NCBI RefSeq assembly: GCF_011290505.1
Contig: NZ_JAANPV010000001.1
Coordinates: 248,001-312,000, forward strand
Reading direction: 5' to 3'
Length of the DNA stretch: 64,000 nucleotides
DNA from: Paenalcaligenes suwonensis
Lineage (GTDB): Bacteria; Pseudomonadota; Gammaproteobacteria; Burkholderiales; Burkholderiaceae_B
Translations under genes and position numbers: made by a program
Notes under the pieces: generated by a model
Database searches by the model: none
The model's input: only the letters and a program-made list of their open reading frames with translations
Told to the model about the DNA's origin: nothing
Shown: positions 15,249-25,549 of the stretch, piece after piece
How the letters are laid out: each line of letters begins with the position of its first letter
Numbering within the stretch: the stretch's first letter is position 1

Positions 15249-16430
15249 TTACAGCATTTCTACCGCCATAGCTACAGCTTCACCACCACCGATACACAGC
15301 GAGGCAACACCGCGTTTCAAGCCTTTTTGCTTCAGCGCGCCAACCAGAGTGGCGATCAAACGCGCACCAGATGCACCAATAGGGTGACCCAATGCAGTCG
15401 CACCACCGTGAACGTTCACTTTATCGTGAGGAATGTTCAGCTCTTTCATGGCTGCCATGGTTACCACGGCAAAGGCTTCGTTGATCTCGAACAGGTCTAC
15501 GTCTTCAACTGTCCAGCCGGTTTTCTTCAGCAGCTTTTGAATCGCGCCTACAGGTGCAGTTGTGAACCACTCTGGCTCGTGTGCAAACTGTGTGTGGCCT
15601 ACGATTTTTGCCAAAGGTTTAACACCCAACTCACCAGCGGTGGAAGAGCGCATCAATACCATGGCTGCGGCACCGTCCGAGATAGAGGACGAAGTTGCGG
15701 CAGTAATGGAGCCGTCTTTCTTAAAAGCAGGACGCAGGGTAGGGATTTTTTCAGGCATTGCACGCTGAGGTGCTTCGTCTGTGTCTACAACGGTGTCGCC
15801 TTTGCGGCCAGCAACAGTCACGGGAGTGATCTCGAAGGCAAAACTGCCATCTGCGGTCGCAGCACTTGCACGACGCAGGGACTCTACCGTGAATGCATCT
15901 TGTTCTTCACGAGTGAACTGGTATTTGTCTACGCAGCTTTCAGCGAAAACACCCATTGCTGTACCTTTTTGGTACGCGTCTTCTAGGCCATCCAGCGCCA
16001 TGTGGTCATACACAGTGGAATGACCGTAGCGGTAACCTTGACGACCGCGCAGCAGCAAGTAGGGAGCATTGCTCATGCTTTCTTGGCCGCCAGCGACGAC
16101 GACGTCAGCGCTACCGCCCAACAGCATATCGTGACCAAACATGGCTGCACGCATGCCAGAACCACATACTTTGTGTACGGTCGTAGCGCCTACGCTTTGT
16201 GGCAAGCCTGCACCTATAGCCGCTTGACGTGCGGGTGCTTGGCCTTGGCCAGCTTGCAGTACGTTACCCATAATCACTTCGTCGATCAGGGCAGAATCAA
16301 TGCCAGCGCGCTCTACAGCGGCTTTGATGGCAACCGCACCCAGTTCGTGAGCGGCTAGGGAAGAAAGACTACCCATCATGGCACCCATAGGGGTACGGGC
16401 AATCGAAGCAATCACAACAGGATCTGACAT
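15249..16430 (-). CDS. Acetyl-CoA C-acetyltransferase (thiolase)
   Basis: A 393-residue biosynthetic-type thiolase that condenses two acetyl-CoA to acetoacetyl-CoA, or the reverse. The acylated Cys is C89 in KVCGSGMRA. The catalytic His lies in GGATALGHPIGASG, and the second Cys in LCIGGGEAVAM. Its length matches the family. It is a single gene with its own terminator. It could serve polyhydroxybutyrate synthesis or ketone/fatty-acid degradation; neighbours do not decide this. Confidence 0.95.
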   Translation of the reverse strand: MSDPVVIASIARTPMGAMMGSLSSLAAHELGAVAIKAAVERAGIDSALIDEVIMGNVLQAGQGQAPARQAAIGAGLPQSVGATTVHKVCGSGMRAAMFGHDMLLGGSADVVVAGGQESMSNAPYLLLRGRQGYRYGHSTVYDHMALDGLEDAYQKGTAMGVFAESCVDKYQFTREEQDAFTVESLRRASAATADGSFAFEITPVTVAGRKGDTVVDTDEAPQRAMPEKIPTLRPAFKKDGSITAATSSSISDGAAAMVLMRSSTAGELGVKPLAKIVGHTQFAHEPEWFTTAPVGAIQKLLKKTGWTVEDVDLFEINEAFAVVTMAAMKELNIPHDKVNVHGGATALGHPIGASGARLIATLVGALKQKGLKRGVASLCIGGGEAVAMAVEML

Positions 16431-16482
16431 GGCAAGAGCTCCTCGGGTTGTTGTAGTCAGGTTGATGTCACACCATTATCCA

Positions 16483-18318
16483 TTAAATTGCTGCGCTGCG
16501 GCAATTTCCTAATCGTTTAGTAAGGGGATAGGGGTAAATATTCTCCAATCTGCCCTGTGCGACACGTTCACGGCACTGGTTCCACCATTGGGCATCCAAC
16601 AGTTCAGCATGGTATTTTTTGAAGGCGGTTTTAATGCGTGGGTCGCCCAGCAAGAAATACTCAAACTCTTCAGGGAAAACATCGTTTTTACCCACGGGGT
16701 ACCACGGTTCTCCCGATAATTCGGCTTCTTCGTTGGGGGCGGGCGGAATAGTGCGAAACTGCATTTCCGTCATGCGCTGGATTTCATCATAGTCATAGAA
16801 AACCAGACGCCCTAAACGGGTGAGGCCAAAGTTCTTATACAGCATATCGCCAGGAAAGATATTGTTGGCAGCCAGCTCACGTATGGCATCCCCATACTGT
16901 TTAATGGCACCTTCAATGGCCGTGTCATTGGCGCGTTGTAAGAACAAATTCAACGGTAGCATGCGGCGCTCAATGTACACATGACGTAGCACAAGAGAGC
17001 CCTCGCTTTCCTCTATTTGGGCAGGTACTTCGCGGCGTAATTCTGCTAGTAATTCAGGGTCGAAACGGTCTAGCGGCAGGGCAACTTGCGAATATTCCCA
17101 CGTGTCGGCCATGCGCCCTGCACGGTCGTGTTTTTTAACCAGTTGATAGCGTTCTTTGACGGTGGCGTGGTCCATACCACTTTTGCGTATGCGGTCGCGT
17201 ATTAGCTTGAATACGTAGGGGTATGAGGGCAAGGTAAACACGCACATCACCATCCCCTTAATACCGGCAGATAAGGTGAATTGGTCGTTAGAATGCGCTA
17301 AATGGTAGAGAAAATCCCTGTAAAACAGTGTTTTCCCCTGTTTTTGTAAACCTATGGCGTTGTAGAACTCGGCCTTAGATTTACGGGGCAGCAGCGTGAC
17401 CAAAAAGTTCACGTAGGCCGAAGGGGTTTCCATATCTACTAAAAAGTAGGCACGGGTAAAACTGAATAAGGTACTGATGTCGTCACTGGTGTCTAGCAAC
17501 GCATCTAAGGTAATGGTGCCCGCCGGGGTATGCGTTAAGGCAATGGCAAAGGGGTGGATATTCCCGTGGTTAATAAACCGGCCCACAATGTAGGCACCCT
17601 TATTGCGGAAGAACAGCGAATTCAACACCTGAAATTGGCAGTCTGGGCCTAAACGGTGCCCGGGGTCTGCCGGTAGCCGTTGGCGCAAGGTGCTAACAAT
17701 ACGGCGCGCTAATACGCGTACATCGGCGGGTAAATCGGCAAAGGGTGCGGCTAACCCAAAGCCCTGAATCATGGTTTTTAACGATGCTGTTAAACCTTGT
17801 TCTAAGGGGTAGTACGCACGGTAAGAAGGTCGGCTGCCGTCTAGGTATTCGGTGGCAATGGCGGGCCGTACAAACAGGAAGTCATTGTTGAAATAGTTAC
17901 GGTGCAGCACGCGGCACGATACCGAATTAAAAAAAGTCTCTGCACATTCGGGTTGGTGATGACGCCGTAATAGCCCCACAAATTCCCGTTTTACCTGATG
18001 CCAAAACTGGTGTTGTGGTTCGTCTAGGTGGGTCAGTTGGCTATGTTCGTCTGTAGTGGTACGGTTACCTCGTAATGCCGAGCTAAGTACAGCAGCACAT
18101 TCACGTACGCGTATATCGTAATATTCAATGCGCTCACGTGACAGGTGCTGTATAGCGTGCCAAGCGGCAGACTCAAACAATACCTTGGCACGTTGGGCAC
18201 TGTAACGAAACAGCGAATAGTGGCGGTTAAAACCATTCAAAATGGTTTGGGCAATATCCAAGGGCGATGGGCCTTTGGGGGAAACCGGGGTGATGCTGGG
18301 ACTATCGGACTCGAACAT
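16483..18318 (-). CDS. aceK: Isocitrate dehydrogenase kinase/phosphatase
   Basis: A 611-residue AceK, the bifunctional enzyme that phosphorylates and dephosphorylates isocitrate dehydrogenase to steer carbon into the glyoxylate bypass. The modified P-loop region is GIKGMVMCVFTLPSYPYVFK and the catalytic metal site sits in LVFYDYDEIQRMTE. Its length fits the family. No aceA or aceB is adjacent. Divergent from the MBL hydrolase gene. Confidence 0.96.
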   Translation of the reverse strand: MFESDSPSITPVSPKGPSPLDIAQTILNGFNRHYSLFRYSAQRAKVLFESAAWHAIQHLSRERIEYYDIRVRECAAVLSSALRGNRTTTDEHSQLTHLDEPQHQFWHQVKREFVGLLRRHHQPECAETFFNSVSCRVLHRNYFNNDFLFVRPAIATEYLDGSRPSYRAYYPLEQGLTASLKTMIQGFGLAAPFADLPADVRVLARRIVSTLRQRLPADPGHRLGPDCQFQVLNSLFFRNKGAYIVGRFINHGNIHPFAIALTHTPAGTITLDALLDTSDDISTLFSFTRAYFLVDMETPSAYVNFLVTLLPRKSKAEFYNAIGLQKQGKTLFYRDFLYHLAHSNDQFTLSAGIKGMVMCVFTLPSYPYVFKLIRDRIRKSGMDHATVKERYQLVKKHDRAGRMADTWEYSQVALPLDRFDPELLAELRREVPAQIEESEGSLVLRHVYIERRMLPLNLFLQRANDTAIEGAIKQYGDAIRELAANNIFPGDMLYKNFGLTRLGRLVFYDYDEIQRMTEMQFRTIPPAPNEEAELSGEPWYPVGKNDVFPEEFEYFLLGDPRIKTAFKKYHAELLDAQWWNQCRERVAQGRLENIYPYPLTKRLGNCRSAAI

Positions 18319-18443
18319 GGTGTGGTCTTACCGCGGTGAAAAGTTCCAGAAAGTGTGCTTCAGCAAACAAATATTGGCTGAGGCAAAGGGCTGTCCTATT
18401 ATGCCTGTTACAAAGCACGAACGTAATGATTGGAGAAGACAGA

Positions 18444-19514
18444 ATGCAAGATACCCATGACGCAGTGAGCTACCCCTTTGGTGATGCACTGCCCGAACCT
18501 AGCCAGATAATGGAAGTCGCCCCTGGCGTATTCTGGGCGCGTTTGCCATTACCGTTTGCCTTGGATCACATCAACGTGTGGTTGTTGCGTGACGAGGTAG
18601 AGGGTAAGCAGGGCTGGATGATTGTGGACTGCGGTGTGAACCGTGAGGTGGTGAAAGAGCAATGGGAAAAATTGTTTGCCACGCAGTTGCAGGGGCTGCC
18701 CGTGCTGCGTGTGTTGGTGACCCACATGCACCCCGATCACGTAGGTTTGGCGGGTTGGTTGTGCGAGCGTTGGAATGCGCCGTTGTACATGAGCATGACG
18801 GACTACACCATTGCCTGTCTGTGGTCGCAGCGTCGTAATGATGCCAAAGCGGCCCAAAAAAGTGGTGAGAATGCAGCGGCCCACTTTGGGCGTAACGGGT
18901 TAAGTGACCCCGAGTCGCAGCAAAAAATTAAAGAACGTGCTGGGTATTACCCCGGGCTGGTGTCCGATATGCCCAGCAGTTTTCACCGCTTGATGGCGGG
19001 GCACAGTATTACGATTGGTGCGAATCGTTGGGAAATTATTGTGGGTTACGGTCATGCGCCTGAGCATGTGTCGTTATACAGTCCCGCGTTGAACGTGCTG
19101 ATTTCTGGCGACATGATGCTGCCACGTATTTCTACCAACGTGAGCGTGTTTGACCACGAGCCTGAAGCCAATCCTTTGCCCTGCTTTGTGCAGTCATTAG
19201 CGGACTACAACGTCTTACCAAAGGATGTGCTGATTTTGCCGTCACATGGCAAAGTGTTCCGAGGTTTGCATGGTCGTATTGCCGATTTGACTCAACACCA
19301 TAAAGACCGTTTGGTAGACACACTAGAGGCCTGCGGTAGCACTGGGTTGAGTGCCGCTGAGCTGGTACCTGTGTTGTTTAAACGTGAGCTAGATCTGCAC
19401 CAATTAACCTTTGCTATGGGCGAGGCGTTAGCCCACCTGCATGCGCTGTGGTTTGAGGGTAAATTACGTCGCGAAAAACGTGACGATGGCATCTATTATT
19501 TTGTGTGTAGCTAA
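18444..19514 (+). CDS. MBL-fold metallo-hydrolase
   Basis: A 356-residue metallo-beta-lactamase-fold protein. The metal motif HMHPDH is followed by YGHAPEH and SGDMMLPRI, which supply the other ligands, and a C-terminal helical winged domain follows (FAMGEALAHLHALWFEGKL), as in the LACTB2-like branch. ATG 18444 has a GGAGAAGACAGA site; earlier in-frame starts lack one. The reaction is not decided; hydrolysis of a thioester or other ester is typical. Confidence 0.88.
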   Translation: MQDTHDAVSYPFGDALPEPSQIMEVAPGVFWARLPLPFALDHINVWLLRDEVEGKQGWMIVDCGVNREVVKEQWEKLFATQLQGLPVLRVLVTHMHPDHVGLAGWLCERWNAPLYMSMTDYTIACLWSQRRNDAKAAQKSGENAAAHFGRNGLSDPESQQKIKERAGYYPGLVSDMPSSFHRLMAGHSITIGANRWEIIVGYGHAPEHVSLYSPALNVLISGDMMLPRISTNVSVFDHEPEANPLPCFVQSLADYNVLPKDVLILPSHGKVFRGLHGRIADLTQHHKDRLVDTLEACGSTGLSAAELVPVLFKRELDLHQLTFAMGEALAHLHALWFEGKLRREKRDDGIYYFVCS

Positions 19515-19589
19515 TGCCATTGTGCGTGTACCGCCCCTGCAGACTTTATGCTAGCGTATACCTTTAGCTAATTTCTGCAGGATACCGTC

Positions 19590-20792
19590 ATGAGTCAGTC
19601 TTCCTCTCGTCATTTGGACACCAAGCTTGCTCACCTTGGGTTGGCTGAGTTTGACCCACAAACAGGAGCAGCGCCGGTTGCTATGCCAGCCATGCGATCC
19701 AGCACCGTGCGGTTTCGCTCCTTGGAAGACTTAGATCGTGCGCAGGCAGCCCAAGCTGCTGGTGAACGTAGGCCTGCGTATGGGCGCGGTGGTTTGGATA
19801 CACACGCAGCCCTAGAGCAGGTTTTTTGCGAGTTAGAGCAGGGGCAATACTGTGCGCTGGTGCCATCGGGTATGGCTGCCGTGGCCTTAGGTATTACGGC
19901 CTTTGTGCAGCATGGCGACCATGTGTTGGTGACTGATTCCGCCTATGCGCCCGTACGTTTATACGATTCAGGTTTAGCGAAGCGCTTGGGCATAGAAATT
20001 ACCTACGTAGCGCCTGATGTGGCCTCTGTACGAGCGGCCATACGTCCCAACACGAAGGTGCTTTACATGGAGTCACCAGGCTCGTTGTTGATGCAAATGC
20101 TGGATGTGCCAGCGTTAGTAGCCGTGGCAAAAGAGCACAACTTAGTAACCGTCGCCGATAACACATGGGGCTCAGGCTATGCGTATAGGCCATTGGACCT
20201 AGGGGTAGATGTCTCGGTGATTGCGGCGACTAAATACGTAGCGGGCCACTCTGACTTGATGATGGGCGCGGTGGTGGTTGGGGATCATGCTGCCCTGATT
20301 TCAGCCGTGAAGAGAACCAATTATGCACTGGGGTATTCCGTCAGCGCCGATGATGTGTGGCTAGCCTTGCGTGGCGTACGTACCTTGTCCATACGTATGC
20401 GTGAAAGTGCGGCGAATGGGTTGAAACTAGCCGAGTTCTTAAGTGCTCAGGCAGAGGTAGAACGCGTGTTTCACCCTGCCTTACCTAGTGATCCTGGTCA
20501 TGCGTTGTGGAAGCGAGATGCCACAGGTTCTAACGGTATGTTGGCGTTTAGCTTGAACCTGTCAGCCGAGCAAGCACGCCGTTTTGTGAATGCGTTAACG
20601 TTGTTTGGTATTGGTTACTCGTGGGGGGGGTTTGAAAGTTTGGTGCAATATGTAGAACCAGAACTGGTGAACACTCACTCCTACTGGAATCACAGCACGA
20701 AGCCATTAATCCGTTTGCATGCGGGCTTAGAGCACCCCGACGATTTGATTGCGGATCTAACACACGCGTTAGCGATTGCTAAAACAGCATGA
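19590..20792 (+). CDS. metC: Cystathionine beta-lyase
   Basis: A 400-residue PLP enzyme of the Cys/Met metabolism family, producing homocysteine, pyruvate and ammonia from cystathionine. The PLP lysine lies in AATKYVAGHSDLMMG, with YGRGGLDTHAALE and VPSGMAAV for cofactor and phosphate binding. The GGFESLVQYVEP motif near the end fits beta-lyase of the MetC type better than gamma-synthase. AGGATACCGTC precedes the ATG. The next gene starts inside its stop codon. Confidence 0.88.
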   Translation: MSQSSSRHLDTKLAHLGLAEFDPQTGAAPVAMPAMRSSTVRFRSLEDLDRAQAAQAAGERRPAYGRGGLDTHAALEQVFCELEQGQYCALVPSGMAAVALGITAFVQHGDHVLVTDSAYAPVRLYDSGLAKRLGIEITYVAPDVASVRAAIRPNTKVLYMESPGSLLMQMLDVPALVAVAKEHNLVTVADNTWGSGYAYRPLDLGVDVSVIAATKYVAGHSDLMMGAVVVGDHAALISAVKRTNYALGYSVSADDVWLALRGVRTLSIRMRESAANGLKLAEFLSAQAEVERVFHPALPSDPGHALWKRDATGSNGMLAFSLNLSAEQARRFVNALTLFGIGYSWGGFESLVQYVEPELVNTHSYWNHSTKPLIRLHAGLEHPDDLIADLTHALAIAKTA

Positions 20793-21784
20793 CGCACCAC
20801 GTATCAACCACAGGGCCAGTGTTAATTCTTTATACCGGTGGCACCTTGGGGATGGAACATAGCGCTCAAGGTTGGGTGCCAGCCGCCGGTTTCGAACAGC
20901 GCATTCAACAAGCACAGCAGGGCTGGCCGCACGCTCACGCACTACCTGCGTGGCGGTATGCGGCTATAGACCCGCCTATTGATAGTGCCAACATGACGCA
21001 GCAGTTATGGCTGCGTATGCGTGATGAGATCGTGCACGCTGTACAGCAAGGTTGTAATGGTGTGGTAGTGCTGCATGGCACGGATACGTTGGCATACAGT
21101 GCGGCAGCATTAAGCTTTTTGCTAGGCGGCTTAGGGGTTCCGGTCGTGCTCACAGGTTCTATGCGACCTGCGGTACAGGCAGATACTGATGCATGGGCGA
21201 ATGTGTTTGGTGCGTTAGCGGCCATACCGCGCAGTACAGCCGGTGTATTTGTGTACTTCCACCAGCGGTTGTTGCATGGTGCGCAGGTGACGAAGTGGCA
21301 TAGCGATGCCGATGACGCATTCAGGTCATTAGGGCGTGAGGAAGCGCAGCCAGACCTAGGCGCTATACCCACTGAGCTTAATTTTCAGGTGCAACGACAG
21401 CCAGTGTCGTTGGCCGTAGTGCCGTTTTATCCCGGTTTTCAGGCCAGCATGTTGCAACGTGTGCTGGAGTCGGGTGTACAAGGGATAGTGCTAGAGTGCT
21501 ACGGCACGGGTACTGGCCCAACCGAAGACGCACAATTGCTGGCGGTATTGCGCCGTGCTACGGCCGAAGGCGTGGCTGTGGTAGGTAGTAGCCAGTGCCC
21601 TATAGGTAACGTATTGCCAGGGCAGTACGCGGCAGGTAGCTTGTTGGTGCAAGCCGGTATGTTGCCCAGTGGACGTATGACGCGTGAAGCGGCGCTGGCA
21701 AAGCTTTTTTCCCTGTTAGGGGCGGGCGTTAATACAGACGCATTGCCTACGTACTGGCGTCATAACTTCTGCGGCGAGCTATAA
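20789..21784 (+). CDS. L-asparaginase, type I
   Basis: A 331-residue asparaginase hydrolysing asparagine to aspartate and ammonia. The two threonine motifs are LYTGGTLGM at residues 14-22 and LHGTDTLAYSAAALSFLL about 75 residues later. There is no signal peptide, so it is cytoplasmic. The start overlaps the metC stop by four bases (ATGA), showing translational coupling. Confidence 0.92.
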   Translation: MTHHVSTTGPVLILYTGGTLGMEHSAQGWVPAAGFEQRIQQAQQGWPHAHALPAWRYAAIDPPIDSANMTQQLWLRMRDEIVHAVQQGCNGVVVLHGTDTLAYSAAALSFLLGGLGVPVVLTGSMRPAVQADTDAWANVFGALAAIPRSTAGVFVYFHQRLLHGAQVTKWHSDADDAFRSLGREEAQPDLGAIPTELNFQVQRQPVSLAVVPFYPGFQASMLQRVLESGVQGIVLECYGTGTGPTEDAQLLAVLRRATAEGVAVVGSSQCPIGNVLPGQYAAGSLLVQAGMLPSGRMTREAALAKLFSLLGAGVNTDALPTYWRHNFCGEL

Positions 21785-21792
21785 CATCCGCA

Positions 21793-22179
21793 TTAATAAT
21801 CGTCGCGTTTTAGGCGTTCAATGTTGCGTCGGTCGCGCTTAGTAGGGCGGCCTGCGTGAATGCTTAATGCGGGTTCAGGTGCTAAGCGGCGCTGTTCAGA
21901 GGCACGTTCACGGGCGGCAATACTGTCAGGAGTTTCCTCATACAGCGTGCGCGCGACCGTTGCGGGGCCACGTACAGCACTAATTGCCTGCACGATGACC
22001 ACCGTGGCGGGAGGTTGCTTAGTGATGGAAATCTCATCACCTATTTGTACGTCGCGGGCAGGCTTAGCAGTCTGGCCGTTGAGCAGTACGCGTCCTTTAG
22101 TAATTTCATCTACGGCTAGGCTGCGGGTTTTATAAAAACGCGCGGCCCATAACCATTTGTCTAAACGGGTCTTGTCCAT
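21793..22179 (-). CDS. hslR: Heat-shock protein 15 (S4 RNA-binding domain)
   Basis: A 128-residue protein with an N-terminal S4 domain: MDKTRLDKWLWAARFYKTRS, then GRVLLNGQTAKPARDVQIGD. A basic C-terminal tail follows (GRPTKRDRRNIERLKRD). Hsp15 binds free 50S subunits carrying stalled nascent chains. It ends eight bases from the convergent asparaginase stop. Confidence 0.9.
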   Translation of the reverse strand: MDKTRLDKWLWAARFYKTRSLAVDEITKGRVLLNGQTAKPARDVQIGDEISITKQPPATVVIVQAISAVRGPATVARTLYEETPDSIAARERASEQRRLAPEPALSIHAGRPTKRDRRNIERLKRDDY

Positions 22180-22302
22180 ATCACAAAGTAGGATAAAGAT
22201 ATGATAGAAATCACAGTATAGTAGTAATCACACGGCGCTGTTTCCGCTGTACATTCCGCTCTGCAGTATTCGAGCAATTCATGCATGACCCAGGAGGTTG
22301 AA

Positions 22303-23826
22303 ATGAGTTTTTCGGATTTAAAACAGTTTGGCATCGATCTGGAATTCCCCTATAAAAAACGCTACGACAACTACATAGGGGGGCGTTGGGTACCTCCTGT
22401 TGCGGGGAATTATTTTGAGAATATCTCGCCCATCACGGGCCAAGTCTTTTGCGAAGTCGCCCGATCAGACGCGGATGACATCAATTTGGCCTTAGATGCC
22501 GCGCATGCGGCACGCGAGGCATGGGGTAAAACCTCGGTAGCCGAGCGTTCTAATATCTTGCTGCGTATTGCAGATAGGATAGAGCAAAACCTAGAAAAAC
22601 TAGCGGTGGCAGAGTCCATCGACAACGGTAAACCGGTGCGCGAAACGCGCGCAGCCGACTTGCCGTTGGCAGTCGATCATTTCCGCTATTTTGCGGGTTG
22701 CATTCGCGCCCAAGAAGGCGCTATTTCCGATATAGACAGCACCACAGTGGCTTACCATTTCCACGAACCCGTGGGCGTGGTGGGGCAAATTATTCCGTGG
22801 AACTTCCCATTGTTAATGGCTGCATGGAAGCTGGCTCCTGCGTTGGCGGCAGGGTGCCCTATTGTGCTGAAACCTGCTGAGCAAACGCCAGCGTCTATCT
22901 TGGTATTGATGGAAGTGATTGGCGATTTGTTGCCACCGGGTGTGCTGAACGTGGTGAACGGTTTTGGTAAAGAAGCCGGTAACGCATTGGCAAGTAGTCC
23001 ACGCATTGCCAAAATTGCGTTTACAGGGTCTACACCAGTGGGCAAAACCATTTTGCACCATGCTGCTGATTCATTAATTCCAGCAACAGTAGAGCTGGGC
23101 GGTAAAAGCCCGAACATCTTCTTTGAAGACGTGATGCAAAACGACGATGCTTTCTTAAACAAAGCATTGGAAGGTGCCAGCATGTTTGCCCTGAATCAGG
23201 GTGAAGTGTGCACCGCACCCACACGTATGTTGGTGCAAGAATCCATCTACGAGCGTTTCATCGAAAAAGTGGTGGCGAGGGTAGAGCGCATTAAAAAAGG
23301 TAACCCCTTAGATGCCGCCACGATGGTGGGTGCGCAGGTGTCGCAGGCACAGATGGACCGCATTTTGGGTTACATCAACCTAGGCCGTGAAGAAGGCGCT
23401 ACGTGCTTAACTGGTGGTGATAGAAACCGTATGCAAGGTTTAGATGCGGGTTTCTATGTCAGCCCCACCATGTTGCGTGGCGATAACTCCATGCGTGTGT
23501 TCCAAGAGGAAATCTTTGGTCCCGTGGTTGCCGTGACTACCTTTAAGGACGAAGAAGAGGCTATCGCTATTGCCAACGACACCTCCTATGGTTTGGGGGC
23601 TGGCGTATGGAGCCGCGATGGTTCACGTGCTTACCGCGTAGGTCGTGGCGTACAAGCAGGGCGCGTGTGGACGAACTGCTACCACTTGTACCCTGCACAC
23701 GCCGCATTTGGTGGCTACAAACAGTCTGGTATTGGCAGAGAAACCCACAAAATTGCCTTGGGTAACTACCAGCAAACCAAGTGTATGTTGGTGAGCTACA
23801 GCCCTGATGCGTTGGGCTTCTTCTAA
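22303..23826 (+). CDS. Aldehyde dehydrogenase, ExaC/AldB type
   Basis: A 507-residue NAD-dependent aldehyde dehydrogenase. The conserved parts are [27 protein letters not shown], the catalytic Cys in NQGEVCTAP, and [13 protein letters not shown]. The length and the ending [12 protein letters not shown] resemble acetaldehyde dehydrogenases of the ExaC/AldB group. An AGGAGGTTGAA site selects ATG 22303 over the ATG six codons upstream. It is convergent with the LysR gene, whose last bases touch its stop. Confidence 0.93.
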   Translation: MSFSDLKQFGIDLEFPYKKRYDNYIGGRWVPPVAGNYFENISPITGQVFCEVARSDADDINLALDAAHAAREAWGKTSVAERSNILLRIADRIEQNLEKLAVAESIDNGKPVRETRAADLPLAVDHFRYFAGCIRAQEGAISDIDSTTVAYHFHEPVGVVGQIIPWNFPLLMAAWKLAPALAAGCPIVLKPAEQTPASILVLMEVIGDLLPPGVLNVVNGFGKEAGNALASSPRIAKIAFTGSTPVGKTILHHAADSLIPATVELGGKSPNIFFEDVMQNDDAFLNKALEGASMFALNQGEVCTAPTRMLVQESIYERFIEKVVARVERIKKGNPLDAATMVGAQVSQAQMDRILGYINLGREEGATCLTGGDRNRMQGLDAGFYVSPTMLRGDNSMRVFQEEIFGPVVAVTTFKDEEEAIAIANDTSYGLGAGVWSRDGSRAYRVGRGVQAGRVWTNCYHLYPAHAAFGGYKQSGIGRETHKIALGNYQQTKCMLVSYSPDALGFF

Positions 23827-24725
23827 TCAACAGTCGTGTCAGGTAGCGCAATCGCACTTGCGGTTGCGCTGTGCCGTAACAGCGTTATCAGTCGACGCGT
23901 CAGCAAGGGGTGAGTCAGTGTGCCCCGTTCTGCAATACCAATTTCCCTAGAAAAAGCATGCTTCCCTAACGGGAGCATGCGTACGCCTGCTGGAAACGGA
24001 AAGTGCGCTGCCGTGACCGGCACAATGCCTACTCCTATGCCTTTTTCTACCGCGCGTATCAGCCCGCCTATCTCGTCGAGTTCGACTGCATCTTGCACCA
24101 CTAAACGGTGCTGACGCAAAAACTGCTCAATACGTCGCCCACCAAAGGAGGTGCGCACATAGCGTACAAAGGGGGCGTTTTGCAGTAGCTCTTGCCACTC
24201 TGTGCCGGGGTGATGTTCAGACGCAATGAGTACAAAGGGTTCTTGCAATAACGTGTGCCAGGTGACATCAGGGGGCAGCGTGTAGGGCGGTTTTACCATT
24301 ACCGCCAGATCCATATCGCCGGTGTCCACTTGCGCGATGATGTTGAGTGAATCACCAGGGATCACGCGCAGCGCAATGCGGGCATATTCCGCGCGGAAGG
24401 CAGCTAGGGCATCAATTAACCATGATTGCTGTGCCGAGGTGATGGCCCCTAAGACGACGGTGCCTTGCTCGCCATCGCTGTAGTCCATGTTTCCCAACTG
24501 CTGCATGGCATTCACAATGTGTTCGGCTCGCGAGTGCACTTCGCGCCCTTCTAGGGTAAGGGTGGCGCGTCTGGCACTGCGATCAAACAGTAGCAAATCT
24601 ACATGTTGTTCTAAGCGTTGAATTTGGGCACTGACAGCGCCTTGCGTAAGCCCTATGTGTTCACCAGCTTTGGCAAAGCTGCCGTAGCGCACAACGGCGA
24701 GAAAGGTACGTAATTCACTCAGCAT
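23823..24725 (-). CDS. LysR-family transcriptional regulator
   Basis: A 300-residue LTTR. The N-terminal winged helix is [20 protein letters not shown] followed by [15 protein letters not shown], and the effector domain begins near residue 90. It is divergent from the RraA/aminotransferase/RidA genes, with a palindromic ATCAATTAAATTGAT in the shared spacer, so it very likely controls that operon and itself. The effector is unknown, probably an intermediate of that pathway. Confidence 0.93.
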   Translation of the reverse strand: MLSELRTFLAVVRYGSFAKAGEHIGLTQGAVSAQIQRLEQHVDLLLFDRSARRATLTLEGREVHSRAEHIVNAMQQLGNMDYSDGEQGTVVLGAITSAQQSWLIDALAAFRAEYARIALRVIPGDSLNIIAQVDTGDMDLAVMVKPPYTLPPDVTWHTLLQEPFVLIASEHHPGTEWQELLQNAPFVRYVRTSFGGRRIEQFLRQHRLVVQDAVELDEIGGLIRAVEKGIGVGIVPVTAAHFPFPAGVRMLPLGKHAFSREIGIAERGTLTHPLLTRRLITLLRHSATASAIALPDTTVD

Positions 24726-24730
24726 GATTA

Positions 24731-24745
24731 ATCAATTAAATTGAT
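24731..24745. promoter_or_regulatory. Candidate LysR-type operator
   Basis: ATCAATTAAATTGAT is a perfect 7-1-7 palindrome containing the T-N11-A pattern of LysR boxes. It begins six bases beyond the LysR start codon, in the 104-base divergent spacer before the RraA-like gene. Confidence 0.6.
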
Positions 24746-24829
24746 GGAAAACATAAAAAATTATAGCTTTTCATTAAAAATAATTGGTGAGAGACTAACT
24801 ACGTCTATTCATTTTCTAAAAGGCAGGTT

Positions 24830-25546
24830 ATGTCCTTAGATGCTGAGATTGTCAAAACCCTAGAAGGGGTTACTACGGCCACGATTACGACGGTGTTGTT
24901 GAAGTTGGGGCTACGTAATACATGGATACGCGGTACCAAACCGTTGGCAGAAGGGCAGCCACGTGTTGTGGGGCCAGCCTTTACCTTACGTTTTATTCCG
25001 GCGCGCGAAGATTTGGCGACGACGGCTTCGTGGAGCGCTCCCAACTCTACCCGTGCTGCAATTGAAGCCATGCCTGAAGGGTGTGTGGCTGTGGCCGATG
25101 CGTTTGGCGTGACAGATGCTGGGGTATGGGGCGACATTTTGTGTGAGCGTATGGTGAAGCGCAACATTAAAGCGATGATTACCGATGGCGTGATGCGTGA
25201 TGGCGCGGGTGTGAAGGCGTCTGGCTTACCCGTATGGAGTCAAGGCCAAGCAGCCTCGCCGTCTGTGGCGAGTATGACCTTTATAGGCTGGGAAGAGCCT
25301 ATTGGTTGCGGTGGCGTGGCAGTCTTTCCTGGTGACATCATCGTGGCTGACCAAGATGGTGCGGTGGCTATTCCCGCATCGTTATTGGATCAAGTGCTAG
25401 AACTAGCACCCGAGCAAGAGCGTTTAGAAGGCTGGGTGGTAGAGCAAGTGCGTGCTGGACATCCCTTGCCAGGTTTGTACCCCGCTAATGAAGAAAATAT
25501 GGCGCGCTATAGAGCTTATCGCGCGGCGTTGGATGCAAAGAGGTAA
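24830..25546 (+). CDS. RraA-like / HMG-aldolase family protein
   Basis: A 238-residue protein of the RraA/4-hydroxy-4-methyl-2-oxoglutarate aldolase fold. The conserved core is WGDILCERMVKRNIKAMITD then GVMRDGAGVKASGLPVW, and later GGVAVFPGDIIVADQDGA. Catabolic members cleave or decarboxylate oxo-acids with a divalent metal. An AAGGCAGGTT site precedes the ATG. Followed closely by an aminotransferase and RidA, which points to breakdown of an amino compound through a 2-oxo acid. Confidence 0.85.
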   Translation: MSLDAEIVKTLEGVTTATITTVLLKLGLRNTWIRGTKPLAEGQPRVVGPAFTLRFIPAREDLATTASWSAPNSTRAAIEAMPEGCVAVADAFGVTDAGVWGDILCERMVKRNIKAMITDGVMRDGAGVKASGLPVWSQGQAASPSVASMTFIGWEEPIGCGGVAVFPGDIIVADQDGAVAIPASLLDQVLELAPEQERLEGWVVEQVRAGHPLPGLYPANEENMARYRAYRAALDAKR

Positions 25547-25549
25547 AAC

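Noticed and set aside
15117-15986. Long plus-strand frame of 289 codons
   Set aside because: It is antisense to the thiolase gene, which has full catalytic motifs; Cys- and His-rich composition is typical of a shadow.
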